64,000 nt of DNA, taken from NCBI RefSeq assembly GCF_029360585.1, contig NZ_JAQZSJ010000002.1, positions 434,001 through 498,000 on the forward strand. The letters run 5' to 3'. This document shows positions 51,334 through 60,596 of the stretch, piece by piece; position 1 is the first letter of the stretch; every line of letters starts with the position of its first letter. The notes under the pieces were generated by a model. It saw nothing but the letters and a program-made list of their open reading frames with translations. It was not told where the DNA came from and did not search any database. A program made the translations under genes and the position numbers. Source of the stretch: Cohnella caldifontis. Lineage in GTDB: Bacteria; Bacillota; Bacilli; Paenibacillales; Paenibacillaceae.

Positions 51334-52872
51334 TCACCCGATCGCCAAACCCGGCGCCGTCGTCCGGGACGCGTTCCACTTCTCCAACGCCTCAAGCTTC
51401 AAATCGACGTACTTCCGGTACGTGTCGATGTAAGCCTTCGGCTCCTTCGGATTGGCGAGCCGCGTGATTTCGCCCGTCCGGGCGTCCACCCATTTGCTCG
51501 TCGCTCCGCAGCCCAGCCCTACGATCGACTGCATCTCTTCGATGATCAAAATATTGTACAAGCTGTCCATGCCCGGCAGCGCGTACCCGACGTTTTCGAG
51601 ATTGCCCAAAATGTTCTTCTGCCGATATAAATAGTACGGCGCGTAACCATGGCGTTCCGTCCATGCCACCGCATCGTCCATCATCCGGCCGATTTCCTCC
51701 CGCGTCGCCACCCGGTATTTCTCTTCTCCCCGGTGCAGCGTCATTTCCGAAGCCCGCTTGAAACTCAGCGTATGCACGGTGAGCGACTCCGGCATCAGTT
51801 TCTCCGTCTCCGCCAGCGTATGCGCGAACGTCTCCGGGCCTTCGCCGGGCAAGCCGATGATGAGGTCCATGTTGATATTGTCCATGCCGTGCCTCCGCGC
51901 CAGCCAAAACTTCTCGATCGTCTCTTCCACGGAATGATGGCGGCCGATCACGTCGAGCGTCTCCTGCGTGTAGGATTGCGGGTTGATGCTGATCCGGCGG
52001 ATATTCCATTTTTTCAGCACGTCCAGCTTCTCCGGCGTGATCGTATCCGGACGCCCCGCTTCCACGGTCAGCTCCCGGATGCCCGCGACGTCGGGAAACG
52101 AGGCGTACATCTCGGCATACAGCGCGTCCATTTCCTCCGCCGTGATGCTGGTCGGGGTGCCGCCTCCGAAATAGACGGTCGTGATGCGCACGCCGTTGTC
52201 GCGGAACCATTGGCCGATCACGCGGATCTCTTCGTGCAGGCCGTGAAGGAAGCCGTTCACCGATCCTTGGCGGCCGTTAATGTCATACGCGGGAAACGTG
52301 CAGTAGGCGCACTTGGTCGGACAGAACGGAATGCCGATGTAGACGCTGACTTCGTTCCGGAGATCGTACAAATCGGGCAACGCCTGCAGCTGGCGGTCCA
52401 CGATACGCTCCATGAGCGCGATCTTGTCCTCCGTGACCAGATAGTCCTCCCGCAGCGTCCGGCGGACCTCCTCGCGATGCCGCCCGCGGCGCAGTCCGTC
52501 GTGCAGCAGCTTCGTCGGCCGGACGCCGGTCAGTATCCCCCACGGCTGCACGATGCCGGTCTCGCGCGTCAGTGCCTCGACGAGCGCCCGGCTGGCGGTA
52601 TTCCGCTCGATTTTCCGGCGTTCCTCCGGAGTCTGCGCCCCGCGCAGGCTGCCGGATTGCTCGACCCGCAAGGCAGCCCTGCCGCCAACGCGCAGTTCCG
52701 CGACAACCGTTGCCGTGCCGCCGCTTTCCTCCAGCGTCAGCCGCACCTCGACATCCGCTTCGGAACGGCCCTCCGGACCGAACGTCACCTCCGGACTCTC
52801 GTAAAACAACGGCACAATATGGCAAAGCGACCGTTCCCAAGTCGAATCGGCCGCCGTCAAATGAACTTTCAT
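51334..52872 (-). CDS. hemZ: Radical SAM protein HemZ (coproporphyrinogen III oxidase-like)
   Basis: A 512-residue radical SAM enzyme. The iron-sulfur cluster motif CPTKCAYCTF lies after a 170-residue N-terminal extension typical of HemZ, followed by VYFGGGTPTSI, ISINPQSYTQETL and LIIGLPGEGPETFAHTL. A HemN-type C-terminal domain is present. HemZ was proposed to act in oxygen-independent haem synthesis, but its exact reaction is debated. ATG 52872 is the start. A 58-residue unknown gene and dtd lie upstream on the same strand. Confidence 0.9.
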   Translation of the reverse strand: MKVHLTAADSTWERSLCHIVPLFYESPEVTFGPEGRSEADVEVRLTLEESGGTATVVAELRVGGRAALRVEQSGSLRGAQTPEERRKIERNTASRALVEALTRETGIVQPWGILTGVRPTKLLHDGLRRGRHREEVRRTLREDYLVTEDKIALMERIVDRQLQALPDLYDLRNEVSVYIGIPFCPTKCAYCTFPAYDINGRQGSVNGFLHGLHEEIRVIGQWFRDNGVRITTVYFGGGTPTSITAEEMDALYAEMYASFPDVAGIRELTVEAGRPDTITPEKLDVLKKWNIRRISINPQSYTQETLDVIGRHHSVEETIEKFWLARRHGMDNINMDLIIGLPGEGPETFAHTLAETEKLMPESLTVHTLSFKRASEMTLHRGEEKYRVATREEIGRMMDDAVAWTERHGYAPYYLYRQKNILGNLENVGYALPGMDSLYNILIIEEMQSIVGLGCGATSKWVDARTGEITRLANPKEPKAYIDTYRKYVDLKLEALEKWNASRTTAPGLAIG

Positions 52873-52925
52873 GTTCGTTCTTCCCCTCTCCCGTCTTCCA
52901 AGGCCGAGCCCGACGAGCCGAAGCG

Positions 52926-53102
52926 TCAGCCCCGCCCGCCCGGTCGATCCCGCCTGCCGCCCCGGAATCCGCCCGGCAGCCCGAATTCGTCCGCGAACTC
53001 CGCGCGTACGCTGTCGCCGAACGTCATGGCCTCCCGGCGATCCGCGGGGATCGCTTCGTTCGCCAATCGTTCGATTTCCCTCTCTTTGCGCGATTGTCTC
53101 AC
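52926..53102 (-). CDS. Small basic protein of unknown function
   Basis: A 58-residue charged protein (RQSRKEREIERLANEA at the N-terminus, a Gly/Arg-rich end). It starts at GTG 53102, seven bases after a strong AAGGAGG site; an ATG at 53120 in the same frame lacks such a site. No family is recognised. It lies between dtd and hemZ and would be co-transcribed with them. Confidence 0.5.
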   Translation of the reverse strand: MRQSRKEREIERLANEAIPADRREAMTFGDSVRAEFADEFGLPGGFRGGRRDRPGGRG

Positions 53103-53217
53103 GGCCGGTCCTCCTTCCATTTTACGCGAAAATGGGTTTCAGACCTAGTGTTGCCGCGTCGAACCGATTTCAATCCGGATGCCTTGCTTCGTCCGGCCCA
53201 CCTTTCCTGCCTTGCGC

Positions 53218-53667
53218 TTATGCCCGGCTGTCGACGATCAACGTGACGGGACCGTCGTTCACGAGCGACACGTCCATCATGGCGCCGAATCGTCCCGTTT
53301 CCACCGTTAACCCGCGTTCCCGCAGCAGGGCGTTAAACCGGTCGTACATCGCTTCCGCCTTCTCGGGACGGGCCGCCCCCATGAAGTTCGGGCGCCTGCC
53401 CTTGCGGCAGTCGCCGTACAGCGTAAACTGCGAGACGGACAGGATGCCCCCGCCGATCTCCTGAACGGACAAATTCATCTTGCCGCCGTCGTCTTCGAAA
53501 ATCCGCAAACCCGCCAGCTTGTCCGCCATCCAAACGAGATCGGACTCCTCATCCTCCTGGCCGATTCCGACCAGCAGAAGCAAGCCCCGGCCGATTTGCC
53601 CCGTTACTTCGCCTTCCGCCGTCACTCGGCCTTCGGACACCCTTTGCGCCACGACTTTCAAGCTCAC
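53218..53667 (-). CDS. dtd: D-aminoacyl-tRNA deacylase
   Basis: Removes D-amino acids and misloaded glycine from tRNA. The 149-residue protein has both active-site motifs: [19 protein letters not shown] and the C-terminal Gly-cisPro motif in [11 protein letters not shown]. Its start lies 21 bases downstream of the rel stop, the common rel-dtd pair of Bacilli. Confidence 0.95.
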   Translation of the reverse strand: MSLKVVAQRVSEGRVTAEGEVTGQIGRGLLLLVGIGQEDEESDLVWMADKLAGLRIFEDDGGKMNLSVQEIGGGILSVSQFTLYGDCRKGRRPNFMGAARPEKAEAMYDRFNALLRERGLTVETGRFGAMMDVSLVNDGPVTLIVDSRA

Positions 53668-53688
53668 GCTACCTCCGAATCTCTATTT

Positions 53689-55887
53689 CTATTGCATCAT
53701 CCGCTGCACGGAGAAAATGTCCCGGACCCGTTTGATTTTCTCCACCACCGACTGCAGGTGATCCTTGTTGCGGATGAGTATGGTCATATGGATAATGGAC
53801 ATTTTGTTCTTGTCGGAACGGCCGGACACGGCCGAAATGTTCGTCTTGCTCTCCGACACGGCCTGCAGCACTTCGTTGAGCAGTCCGCGGCGGTCGTGGC
53901 CCAGGATTTCGATTTCGACGCTGTAGTTCGCGTCGACCGAATCTTCCCATTCCACATCGATGACGCGTGCGGCCTCTTCGCCGTCCGCGGCCGTCGGAAT
54001 GTTGGAACAGTCCGTGCGGTGCACGGATACGCCGCGCCCCCTCGTGATATAGCCGATGATGTCATCCCCCGGCACCGGATTGCAGCAGCGGGCGAAACGG
54101 ACCAGGAGGTTGTCCGCCCCCTTGACCCGGACGCCATGCGTCGGGCGTCTGCGGGTAGCCGCGGCCGAGCCTGGGCTGGCCTTCAGCTCCTTCACTTCCG
54201 AGGTCAGCTGGATCTGCTGGGCTTCTTCCGTTTCCTTGCGCAGCTTCTCCGTCAGACGGGTGCAAATTTGGGCGGCGGTAATGCCGGCGAATCCGATGGC
54301 CGACATCATGTCTTCCGAGTCATGGAACGCGAACTTTTTGGCGACTTCGAGCAGCCGGTCCTCGGTCATCCACTCCGAAGGCTCCAGACCGATCCGCCGG
54401 AGCTCCCGCTCGAGCATTTCCCGCCCTTTCTCGACGTTCTCCTCGCGTTTCTCCTTCTTGAACCATTGCCGGATTTTCGCCCGGGCGTGGGACGATTGCG
54501 CGATTTTGAGCCAATCCTGACTCGGACCGTAGGAATGCTTGGACGTCAAAATTTCCACGATATCGCCGGTTTTCAGCTTGTGGTCGAGCGGCACGATCCG
54601 GCCGTTCACCTTCGCGCCGATCGTCCGGTTGCCGACCTCGGTATGGACCCGGTAAGCGAAATCGAGGGGGACCGAACCCGCGGGCAGCTCGAACACCTCG
54701 CCTTTGGGCGTAAACACGAACACGAGGTCGGTGAAAAAGTCCATTTTGACCGATTCCATGAACTCTTTCGCGTCCCGGGTTTCCTGCTGGAGCTCGATGA
54801 TCTCGCGGACCCAGTTCATCTTCTCCCCGAACGTTCCCGGCGCGACCCCTTGATCTTTGCCGTCCTTATAAGCCCAGTGGGCCGCGATGCCGAACTCGCT
54901 CGTCCGGTGCATCTCGTACGTCCGGATCTGCACTTCGGTCGGCTCCCCGTTGGGACCGACGATCGTCGTGTGCAGTGATTGGTACATGTTCGCCTTCGGC
55001 ATGGCGATGTAGTCCTTGAACCGTCCCGGCATCGGCTTCCAGAGCGTATGGATGATGCCCAGGGTGGCGTAACAGTCCTTCACGTTGTCCACGAGGATGC
55101 GGATGGCGAGCAGGTCGTAAATTTCGTCGAACTGCTTGTTCTTCGACGACATTTTCTTGTAGACGCTGTAAATGTGCTTGGGGCGGCCGCTGATGTCGCC
55201 CTGGATGCCCATTTCGTTCAGCTTCTCGCGGATTTTGGCGATCAGGTCGTTAATGTATTGCTCGCGTTCGGCGCGCTTCATCTTCATCAGGTGGGCGATC
55301 CGGTAATACTGCTGGGGGTTCAGGAAACGGAGCGCGATGTCTTCCATTTCCCACTTGATCGTGCTGATCCCGAGGCGGTGGGCGATCGGACAGTAGATTT
55401 CGAGCGTCTCGTGCGCGATGCGGCGCTGGCTCTCCTCCGATTGGAACTTCAGCGTCCGCATGTTGTGCAGCCGGTCCGCCAGCTTAATGAGGATAACGCG
55501 GATGTCGTTGGCCATGGCCACGAACATTTTGCGGTAGTTTTCGTTCTGCTGCTCTTCCTTGGACCGGAACTGGATCCGTTCCAGCTTGGTCAGGCCGTCC
55601 ACGAGTCCCGCCAGCGTCTCGCCGAAACGGGCCTGCAGGTCGTCCAGCGTGACGTTCGTGTCTTCGACGACGTCATGCAGCAAGGCGGCTTCGATCGTGG
55701 CGACGTCCATCTGCATGCCCGCCAGGATTTCCGCCACCGCCACGGGGTGTTGGATATAGGGTTCACCCGATTTGCGCGTCTGTCCCCGGTGCGCTTCTTC
55801 CGCGAATTCGTACGCGTCCCGGATCCGCTTCAAGTCTTGTTCCTTCATATAACCCGAAGCTTTGTCCAGAAGCTGCTCGATGCCCAT
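53689..55887 (-). CDS. rel: Bifunctional (p)ppGpp synthetase/hydrolase Rel
   Basis: Makes and degrades the stringent-response alarmone. The 732-residue protein contains an HD hydrolase domain (YIQHPVAVAEIL, ALLHDVVEDT), the synthetase (RFKDYIAMPKANMYQSLHTT), TGS (VFTPKGEVFELPAGSVPLDF), a zinc-finger/RIS region (RCCNPVPGDDIIGYITRGRG) and a C-terminal ACT domain. HD residues are intact, so it should be bifunctional. The start is ATG 55887 after GAAAGGATA; a GTG at 55905 is further upstream. In Bacillus apt lies directly upstream; here the convergent uracil permease gene separates them. Confidence 0.95.
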   Translation of the reverse strand: MGIEQLLDKASGYMKEQDLKRIRDAYEFAEEAHRGQTRKSGEPYIQHPVAVAEILAGMQMDVATIEAALLHDVVEDTNVTLDDLQARFGETLAGLVDGLTKLERIQFRSKEEQQNENYRKMFVAMANDIRVILIKLADRLHNMRTLKFQSEESQRRIAHETLEIYCPIAHRLGISTIKWEMEDIALRFLNPQQYYRIAHLMKMKRAEREQYINDLIAKIREKLNEMGIQGDISGRPKHIYSVYKKMSSKNKQFDEIYDLLAIRILVDNVKDCYATLGIIHTLWKPMPGRFKDYIAMPKANMYQSLHTTIVGPNGEPTEVQIRTYEMHRTSEFGIAAHWAYKDGKDQGVAPGTFGEKMNWVREIIELQQETRDAKEFMESVKMDFFTDLVFVFTPKGEVFELPAGSVPLDFAYRVHTEVGNRTIGAKVNGRIVPLDHKLKTGDIVEILTSKHSYGPSQDWLKIAQSSHARAKIRQWFKKEKREENVEKGREMLERELRRIGLEPSEWMTEDRLLEVAKKFAFHDSEDMMSAIGFAGITAAQICTRLTEKLRKETEEAQQIQLTSEVKELKASPGSAAATRRRPTHGVRVKGADNLLVRFARCCNPVPGDDIIGYITRGRGVSVHRTDCSNIPTAADGEEAARVIDVEWEDSVDANYSVEIEILGHDRRGLLNEVLQAVSESKTNISAVSGRSDKNKMSIIHMTILIRNKDHLQSVVEKIKRVRDIFSVQRMMQ

Positions 55888-56104
55888 TGCTTGTATCCTT
55901 TCCACGGCTATGCCACCGCGATTTCCCTAGAGATATTCCTTTCATTATGCCTCTTGACGGCGGGAAACGTCAACCGTCGACAATTTGGCGCGGCCGGCTC
56001 CGGCGGTCCTGCTTCCATCTGGAAAGGCTTTACCTGTCGATACGTTGTCAGAAGCTGTAAACTAGGAAAGACTTTGATTGAACACCATGTTGGGGAGGAT
56101 TTCC

Positions 56105-57400
56105 GTGAAAAGAGAAATCGGCGTCAGCGAACGGCCGCCCGGCGGTCAAAGCTTGTTCCTGAGCCTGCAGCATCTGTTCGCGATGTTCGGCTCGACCGTG
56201 CTGGTGCCCACGCTGCTGGGCGTGGACCCGGCCATCTGCCTGCTGATGAACGGCATCGGCACGCTGCTCTACATTTGGATCTGCAAAGGCCGCATACCGG
56301 CGTACCTCGGCTCGAGCTTCGCGTTTATCGCGCCCGCGGGCGCGGTCATCGGCACCGTTCAAGCCCCGAACATGGGATACGGGGCGGCGCTTGGCGGCTT
56401 TATCGCGGCGGGGGTCGTCTTTACCGCAGTGGCCTTGATCGTCCGGTCGGCCGGCACGAAGTGGCTCGACGTCGTGTTCCCGCCGGCGACGATGGGGGCG
56501 ATCGTCACGGTCATCGGCCTGGAGCTCGTGCCTACCGCGGCCGGGATGGCGGGCTGGATTTCCGGCGGCGAGGCGGACTGGACCCCGGACGCCCAAACGA
56601 TCGTCCTCTCCACCGCCACGTTATTGATTACGGTGCTCGGGTCCGTCCTGTTCCGGGGATTTTTCAAAATCATCCCGATCCTGATCGGGATCGTGTCGGG
56701 TTACCTGCTGGCATGGGCGATGGGGATGGCCGATTTCAGCGGGGTCCGCGATTCCGCTTTCTTCGATTGGCCGACGTTTACGGCGCCGGAGTTCAAATGG
56801 GTGGCGATCGCCACGATCGTCCCCGCCGCGCTGGTCGTCATCGCCGAGCATATCGGCCACCTGATCGTCACCGGCAATATCGTGGGCAAGGACCTGTCGA
56901 AAGACCCCGGTTTGCATCGCTCTTTGCTTGGCAACGGGATCTCCACGATTCTCTCCGGCTTCGTCGGTTCCACGCCGAATACGACGTATGGGGAAAATAT
57001 CGGCGTGCTGGCCATTACGCGGGTCTATTCCACGTTCGTCATCGGAGGAGCGGCGGTCATCGCGATCGTTCTCTCGTTCTTGGGCAAGTTCTCCGCGCTG
57101 GTGAAGGCGATCCCGACGCCCGTCATGGGCGGCGTTTCCCTGCTGCTCTTCGGCGTCATCGCCGCTTCCGGCCTGCGCATGCTCGTCGAATCCAAAGTCG
57201 ACTACGGCAAGCCTTCCAATCTGCTGCTGACGACGGTCGTGCTCGTGACGGGGCTGTCGGGCGTGAAAATCGCCATCGGCGACTTCACGCTGTCCGGCAT
57301 GGCGCTCGCCACCGTTGCCGGCATCTTGCTGAGCCTCTTGTTTAAACTATTCGAGGTCAGCCGGATTTCGAACGACGAAGAAGCGGATAACGGACACTGA
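56105..57400 (+). CDS. Uracil permease (UraA/PyrP, NCS2 family)
   Basis: Proton-coupled nucleobase importer of 431 residues with about 14 membrane segments. The NCS2 signature QHLFAMFGSTVLVPTLLGV is at the N-terminus, the substrate-site loop GSTPNTTYGENIGV matches UraA, and VVIAEHIGHLIVTGNIVGKD carries the conserved Glu/His. Uracil is the most likely substrate; xanthine permeases differ at the loop. The start is GTG 56105 after GGGGAGGA. It is alone in its orientation between rel and apt, with no PyrR attenuator or pyr gene seen upstream. Confidence 0.85.
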   Translation: MKREIGVSERPPGGQSLFLSLQHLFAMFGSTVLVPTLLGVDPAICLLMNGIGTLLYIWICKGRIPAYLGSSFAFIAPAGAVIGTVQAPNMGYGAALGGFIAAGVVFTAVALIVRSAGTKWLDVVFPPATMGAIVTVIGLELVPTAAGMAGWISGGEADWTPDAQTIVLSTATLLITVLGSVLFRGFFKIIPILIGIVSGYLLAWAMGMADFSGVRDSAFFDWPTFTAPEFKWVAIATIVPAALVVIAEHIGHLIVTGNIVGKDLSKDPGLHRSLLGNGISTILSGFVGSTPNTTYGENIGVLAITRVYSTFVIGGAAVIAIVLSFLGKFSALVKAIPTPVMGGVSLLLFGVIAASGLRMLVESKVDYGKPSNLLLTTVVLVTGLSGVKIAIGDFTLSGMALATVAGILLSLLFKLFEVSRISNDEEADNGH

Positions 57401-57410
57401 AGCCTAAGCC

Positions 57411-57455
57411 AAAAACGCAACCTTCCCGGATCTCCGCGGAAGGTTGCGTTTTTTA
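57411..57455. terminator. Bidirectional terminator between the uracil permease gene and apt
   Basis: AACGCAACCTTCC pairs with GGAAGGTTGCGTT around CGGATCTCCGC, with an A run before and TTTTTT after. Confidence 0.93.
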
Positions 57456-57474
57456 GAGTGCCGTTTCGCGCGAA

Positions 57475-57987
57475 TTAATAGGTGACCAAAGATTGCACTT
57501 CGATGCCTTGGAGCTTGTCCCGTCCGTTCAGGTAGCTAAGCTCGATCAGGAACGCGGCGCCTACGATTTCCCCCTGCAGCTGGCGGATCAGGTTGATCGT
57601 CGTCGAAATCGTGCCCCCGGTAGCCAGCAGATCGTCCGCGATCAGCACTTTCTGCCCCGGCTGGATGGCGTCTTTATGCATGGCCAAGCGGTCTTTGCCG
57701 TATTCCAGGTCATACGCGGCCTCGATCGTATCCCCCGGCAGCTTGCCGCTTTTGCGGATCGGCACGAAGCCGACGCCGAGCGCCAAGGCGAGCGGAGCCC
57801 CGATCACGAACCCGCGGGCTTCGGGACCGGCCACGAGGTCGATGTCCATGCCGCCGACTTTCCGTTTCATTTCCTCGATCGCCGCACGGTAGACATCCCC
57901 GTTTTTCAGCAGCGTCGTGATGTCCTTGAAGCGGATGCCGGGTTGGGGGAAATCGGGGATCACCCGGATATAATCTTTGAAATCCAT
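57475..57987 (-). CDS. apt: Adenine phosphoribosyltransferase
   Basis: Salvages adenine to AMP with PRPP. The 170-residue protein starts [20 protein letters not shown], has [14 protein letters not shown] and the PRPP-binding motif [13 protein letters not shown], all as in Bacillus Apt. ATG 57987 is chosen because the family starts here; ATG 57999 would be one base from the ribosome site AAAGGAG. It follows recJ by 42 bases. Confidence 0.95.
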   Translation of the reverse strand: MDFKDYIRVIPDFPQPGIRFKDITTLLKNGDVYRAAIEEMKRKVGGMDIDLVAGPEARGFVIGAPLALALGVGFVPIRKSGKLPGDTIEAAYDLEYGKDRLAMHKDAIQPGQKVLIADDLLATGGTISTTINLIRQLQGEIVGAAFLIELSYLNGRDKLQGIEVQSLVTY

Positions 57988-58029
57988 CGGTTTGATCATG
58001 CTCCTTTGAATGGAAACTTCCGACACCGA

Positions 58030-60519
58030 TTATACACTTTTTGCCTCGCCGATGACCAGCGGACAATCCGTCCGGCTACTGGCTTTCTCCGCCGCGCCTT
58101 CCCCTGACGGCCGCTGCGCCCAAGCCTTCAGCCTGTCGATCGGCCAATCGGGAAACGCGGCCGCTTCCGCCTGGCGAAGCATGCGCATATACCTCTCCGA
58201 CTCCTCCAGCTTTCTGCGGGGCGGATCCGGAACGATCGAACGCTCCGCGCCCTTCGCCCGGATAAAGCGAAGCTCCTCGAACACGTCCTGGATCAGCCGT
58301 ACGGCCTGCAGCGGCAGGCCGGTCAGCGTCGCGGCGCGATGAAGGAAACCGTCCGGCCCGTCGATCCATGTCCCTTGGTTTTTGAGCAGGGCGTACACCC
58401 GCGCGAAATCGTTCCGATCCAGCGGGGGTTGGCACGGGCGGTCCCGGTTCAAACCTGCGGCGAACACGTACACCTTCTCCCAGCACGCTCGCCCGAACGC
58501 CTTATCCTTCAGCAGCCGGACGTCCTCTTCCCGATCCGGCAGCCCGATCAGCACGAGCGTACGAAGGGGGACGGCCGAACTGCGGAAGACGGGGATAACG
58601 CCGGAGGTTGCGGCCTCGCTCCGATCGGCATCCGCGTCTATAGCGAATTCCGACAGCGGGGAAACCGCGTTATCCGCTCCCAGCCGGCCGGCAGCCGACG
58701 CGGCGATTTGCGGCGTCGCGCACACCACGGAGAGCCGGCCCGGCCCATTCCCGGCGAGACGCGCGATCTCCTTCCAAGGATCTTCCGAATTCCTCCGGTC
58801 GATCCACTCCAACTCCTCGCTTCGGATATCTTGGATCGTGAACTGGACCTTCCGGCTCCCGTTCCACTCGTTCACGCCCAGCTCGCCGAGCATATCCACG
58901 CGCCTTCCGGCCGGAAGGCGCTCCGCCAGCCCTCCCCAGCCGAATCCGACCGCTTCCAGCTTCCGTTCCTGCTGTCCGACCGTCAAACGGACGTGCTGGC
59001 TTTCCTTGCCCATCGTCCGGCATTCCCGAACGCTGGCCCCCTGGATCAGCAAGCGGGGAACCGGGTGTCCGTTGCCGAACGGCTCCAGCATCGCCAGCGC
59101 CTCCGCCGCCTCCAGCGTCAACTCCTCCAGGGCGCAGACGAGATCGGCCTGTTTCTTCGGCTGCCAATCTTCCGGTTTCAACCGTTCCAAGGCCAGACGG
59201 TGAAGCTTCTCTTCCAGGTTCGCTATGTACTCGGTCCGAATGGTCAGCCCCGCGGCGGCTTGATGCCCGCCGAAATGCTCCATCCATTCCGAACAATCGG
59301 CCAGCGCCCGGTAGAGGTCGAAGCCGTCGATCGAGCGAGCCGATCCTTTGGCGGTGCCCTTCTCCGCATCCTCCGCGAGCACGATCGCCGGCCGGTAATG
59401 CCGCTCCACCAGCTTGGAAGCGACGAGCCCGGCGATCCCCGCGTTCCAGCCGGCTCTCGACAATACGATCACGCTCGGCCCGTCTCCTCCGAAGCTCCGC
59501 TTCCTTTCCTCCCAGAGCGCCTCCGCTTCCGCCAGCGTCTCGTCGACCAGCCGCTGCCGCAACGCGTTGAGGCGGTCCAAATCCTTCGCCAGCCGCTCCG
59601 CTTCCCCGGGATCTTCCGTCGTCAGCAGCCTTACGGCGCCGTCGGCCCGCTCCAACCGTCCGCCCGCGTTCAGCCGCGGCGCCAGGCCGAAGCCGATCCG
59701 GCCGCTCGACAGCTCGGCCGGCGTCGTGCCGCACGCCGCCGCCAGCGCCCGGATCCCCGGCGTAGGCGTCGTGCGCAAGCGCGCGAGTCCCAGCCGGACG
59801 ATCGTCCGGTTCTCGCCCACGAGCGGCATCAGATCGGCCACGGTCCCGATCGCGGCCAGATCCGCCAGATGGACGGGCAGCCGTCTCAGCAGCACCTCGG
59901 CCAGCCGGAACGCCACGCCCGCCCCGCAGAGCCCCTTGAACGGATACGGACAGCCGGGCTGCTTGGGGTTCACGAGCGAGTAGGCTTCCGGCAGCACGGC
60001 GGGCGGTTCGTGGTGGTCCGTCACGACGACGTCCATGCCGAGCTCCCGGGCGTAGGCGATCGGTTCCGCCGCGCTGATGCCGTTATCCACCGTGACGATC
60101 AGGGAAACGCCCGCTTCCTTCGCCAAGAAGGCGGCGTTTCGGTTCAACCCGTAGCCCTCCAGGCTCCGGTGGGGGATATAGGTATCGAACAACGCGCCTA
60201 ATTCGGACAGCAAACGCGTCATGAGAGCGGTCGAGGTCACCCCGTCCGCGTCGTAATCGCCGTAGACCCGGATCCGCTCGCCGTCCGCGATCGCCCGCCG
60301 AATGCGCTCCGCCGCTTCCGGCATGCCCTTCATGAGCAGCGGGTCGGCCAGATCCGTTCCGTCCGCGGGACGGAAGAAAGCAGCCGCTTCCTCCTCGGTC
60401 CAGCCCCGGGAAACGAGGACGCGGGCGGCCAGCGGCGGGATCCCCAGGCGCCGCGCCCATTCCCCGGCCAACCGTTCGTCCGCTTGCTTCCATTCCCATC
60501 GATACCGGGCGGGAATCAT
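58030..60519 (-). CDS. recJ: Single-stranded-DNA-specific exonuclease RecJ
   Basis: A 5'-3' exonuclease of recombination and mismatch repair. The 829-residue protein has DHH motifs YGDYDADGVTSTAL, VTVDNGISA, DVVVTDHHEPP and GLCGAGVAFRLAEVL, then DHHA1 (GGHQAAAGLTI) and an OB domain. The C-terminal third (from about residue 560) is the extra DUF/helicase-like region found in Bacillales RecJ. ATG 60519 follows GAAGGAGGGGA. The recJ-apt order is conserved in Bacilli. Confidence 0.93.
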   Translation of the reverse strand: MIPARYRWEWKQADERLAGEWARRLGIPPLAARVLVSRGWTEEEAAAFFRPADGTDLADPLLMKGMPEAAERIRRAIADGERIRVYGDYDADGVTSTALMTRLLSELGALFDTYIPHRSLEGYGLNRNAAFLAKEAGVSLIVTVDNGISAAEPIAYARELGMDVVVTDHHEPPAVLPEAYSLVNPKQPGCPYPFKGLCGAGVAFRLAEVLLRRLPVHLADLAAIGTVADLMPLVGENRTIVRLGLARLRTTPTPGIRALAAACGTTPAELSSGRIGFGLAPRLNAGGRLERADGAVRLLTTEDPGEAERLAKDLDRLNALRQRLVDETLAEAEALWEERKRSFGGDGPSVIVLSRAGWNAGIAGLVASKLVERHYRPAIVLAEDAEKGTAKGSARSIDGFDLYRALADCSEWMEHFGGHQAAAGLTIRTEYIANLEEKLHRLALERLKPEDWQPKKQADLVCALEELTLEAAEALAMLEPFGNGHPVPRLLIQGASVRECRTMGKESQHVRLTVGQQERKLEAVGFGWGGLAERLPAGRRVDMLGELGVNEWNGSRKVQFTIQDIRSEELEWIDRRNSEDPWKEIARLAGNGPGRLSVVCATPQIAASAAGRLGADNAVSPLSEFAIDADADRSEAATSGVIPVFRSSAVPLRTLVLIGLPDREEDVRLLKDKAFGRACWEKVYVFAAGLNRDRPCQPPLDRNDFARVYALLKNQGTWIDGPDGFLHRAATLTGLPLQAVRLIQDVFEELRFIRAKGAERSIVPDPPRRKLEESERYMRMLRQAEAAAFPDWPIDRLKAWAQRPSGEGAAEKASSRTDCPLVIGEAKSV

Positions 60520-60549
60520 GCCGTCCCCTCCTTCTAGATTTTCCGATTC

Positions 60550-60583
60550 AAAAACAAATCCGCCGCCAAGCGGCGGCGGATTT
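60550..60583 (-). terminator. Terminator after the CDF-like gene
   Basis: AATCCGCCGCC and GGCGGCGGATT pair on the minus strand, followed by TGTTTTTG. It would separate the upstream genes from recJ. Confidence 0.88.
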
Positions 60584-60596
60584 CGGACGAGAGCCG

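Noticed and set aside
55906..56104. PyrR-type attenuator before the uracil permease gene
   Set aside because: No PyrR binding loop or antiterminator/terminator pair was found in this stretch.
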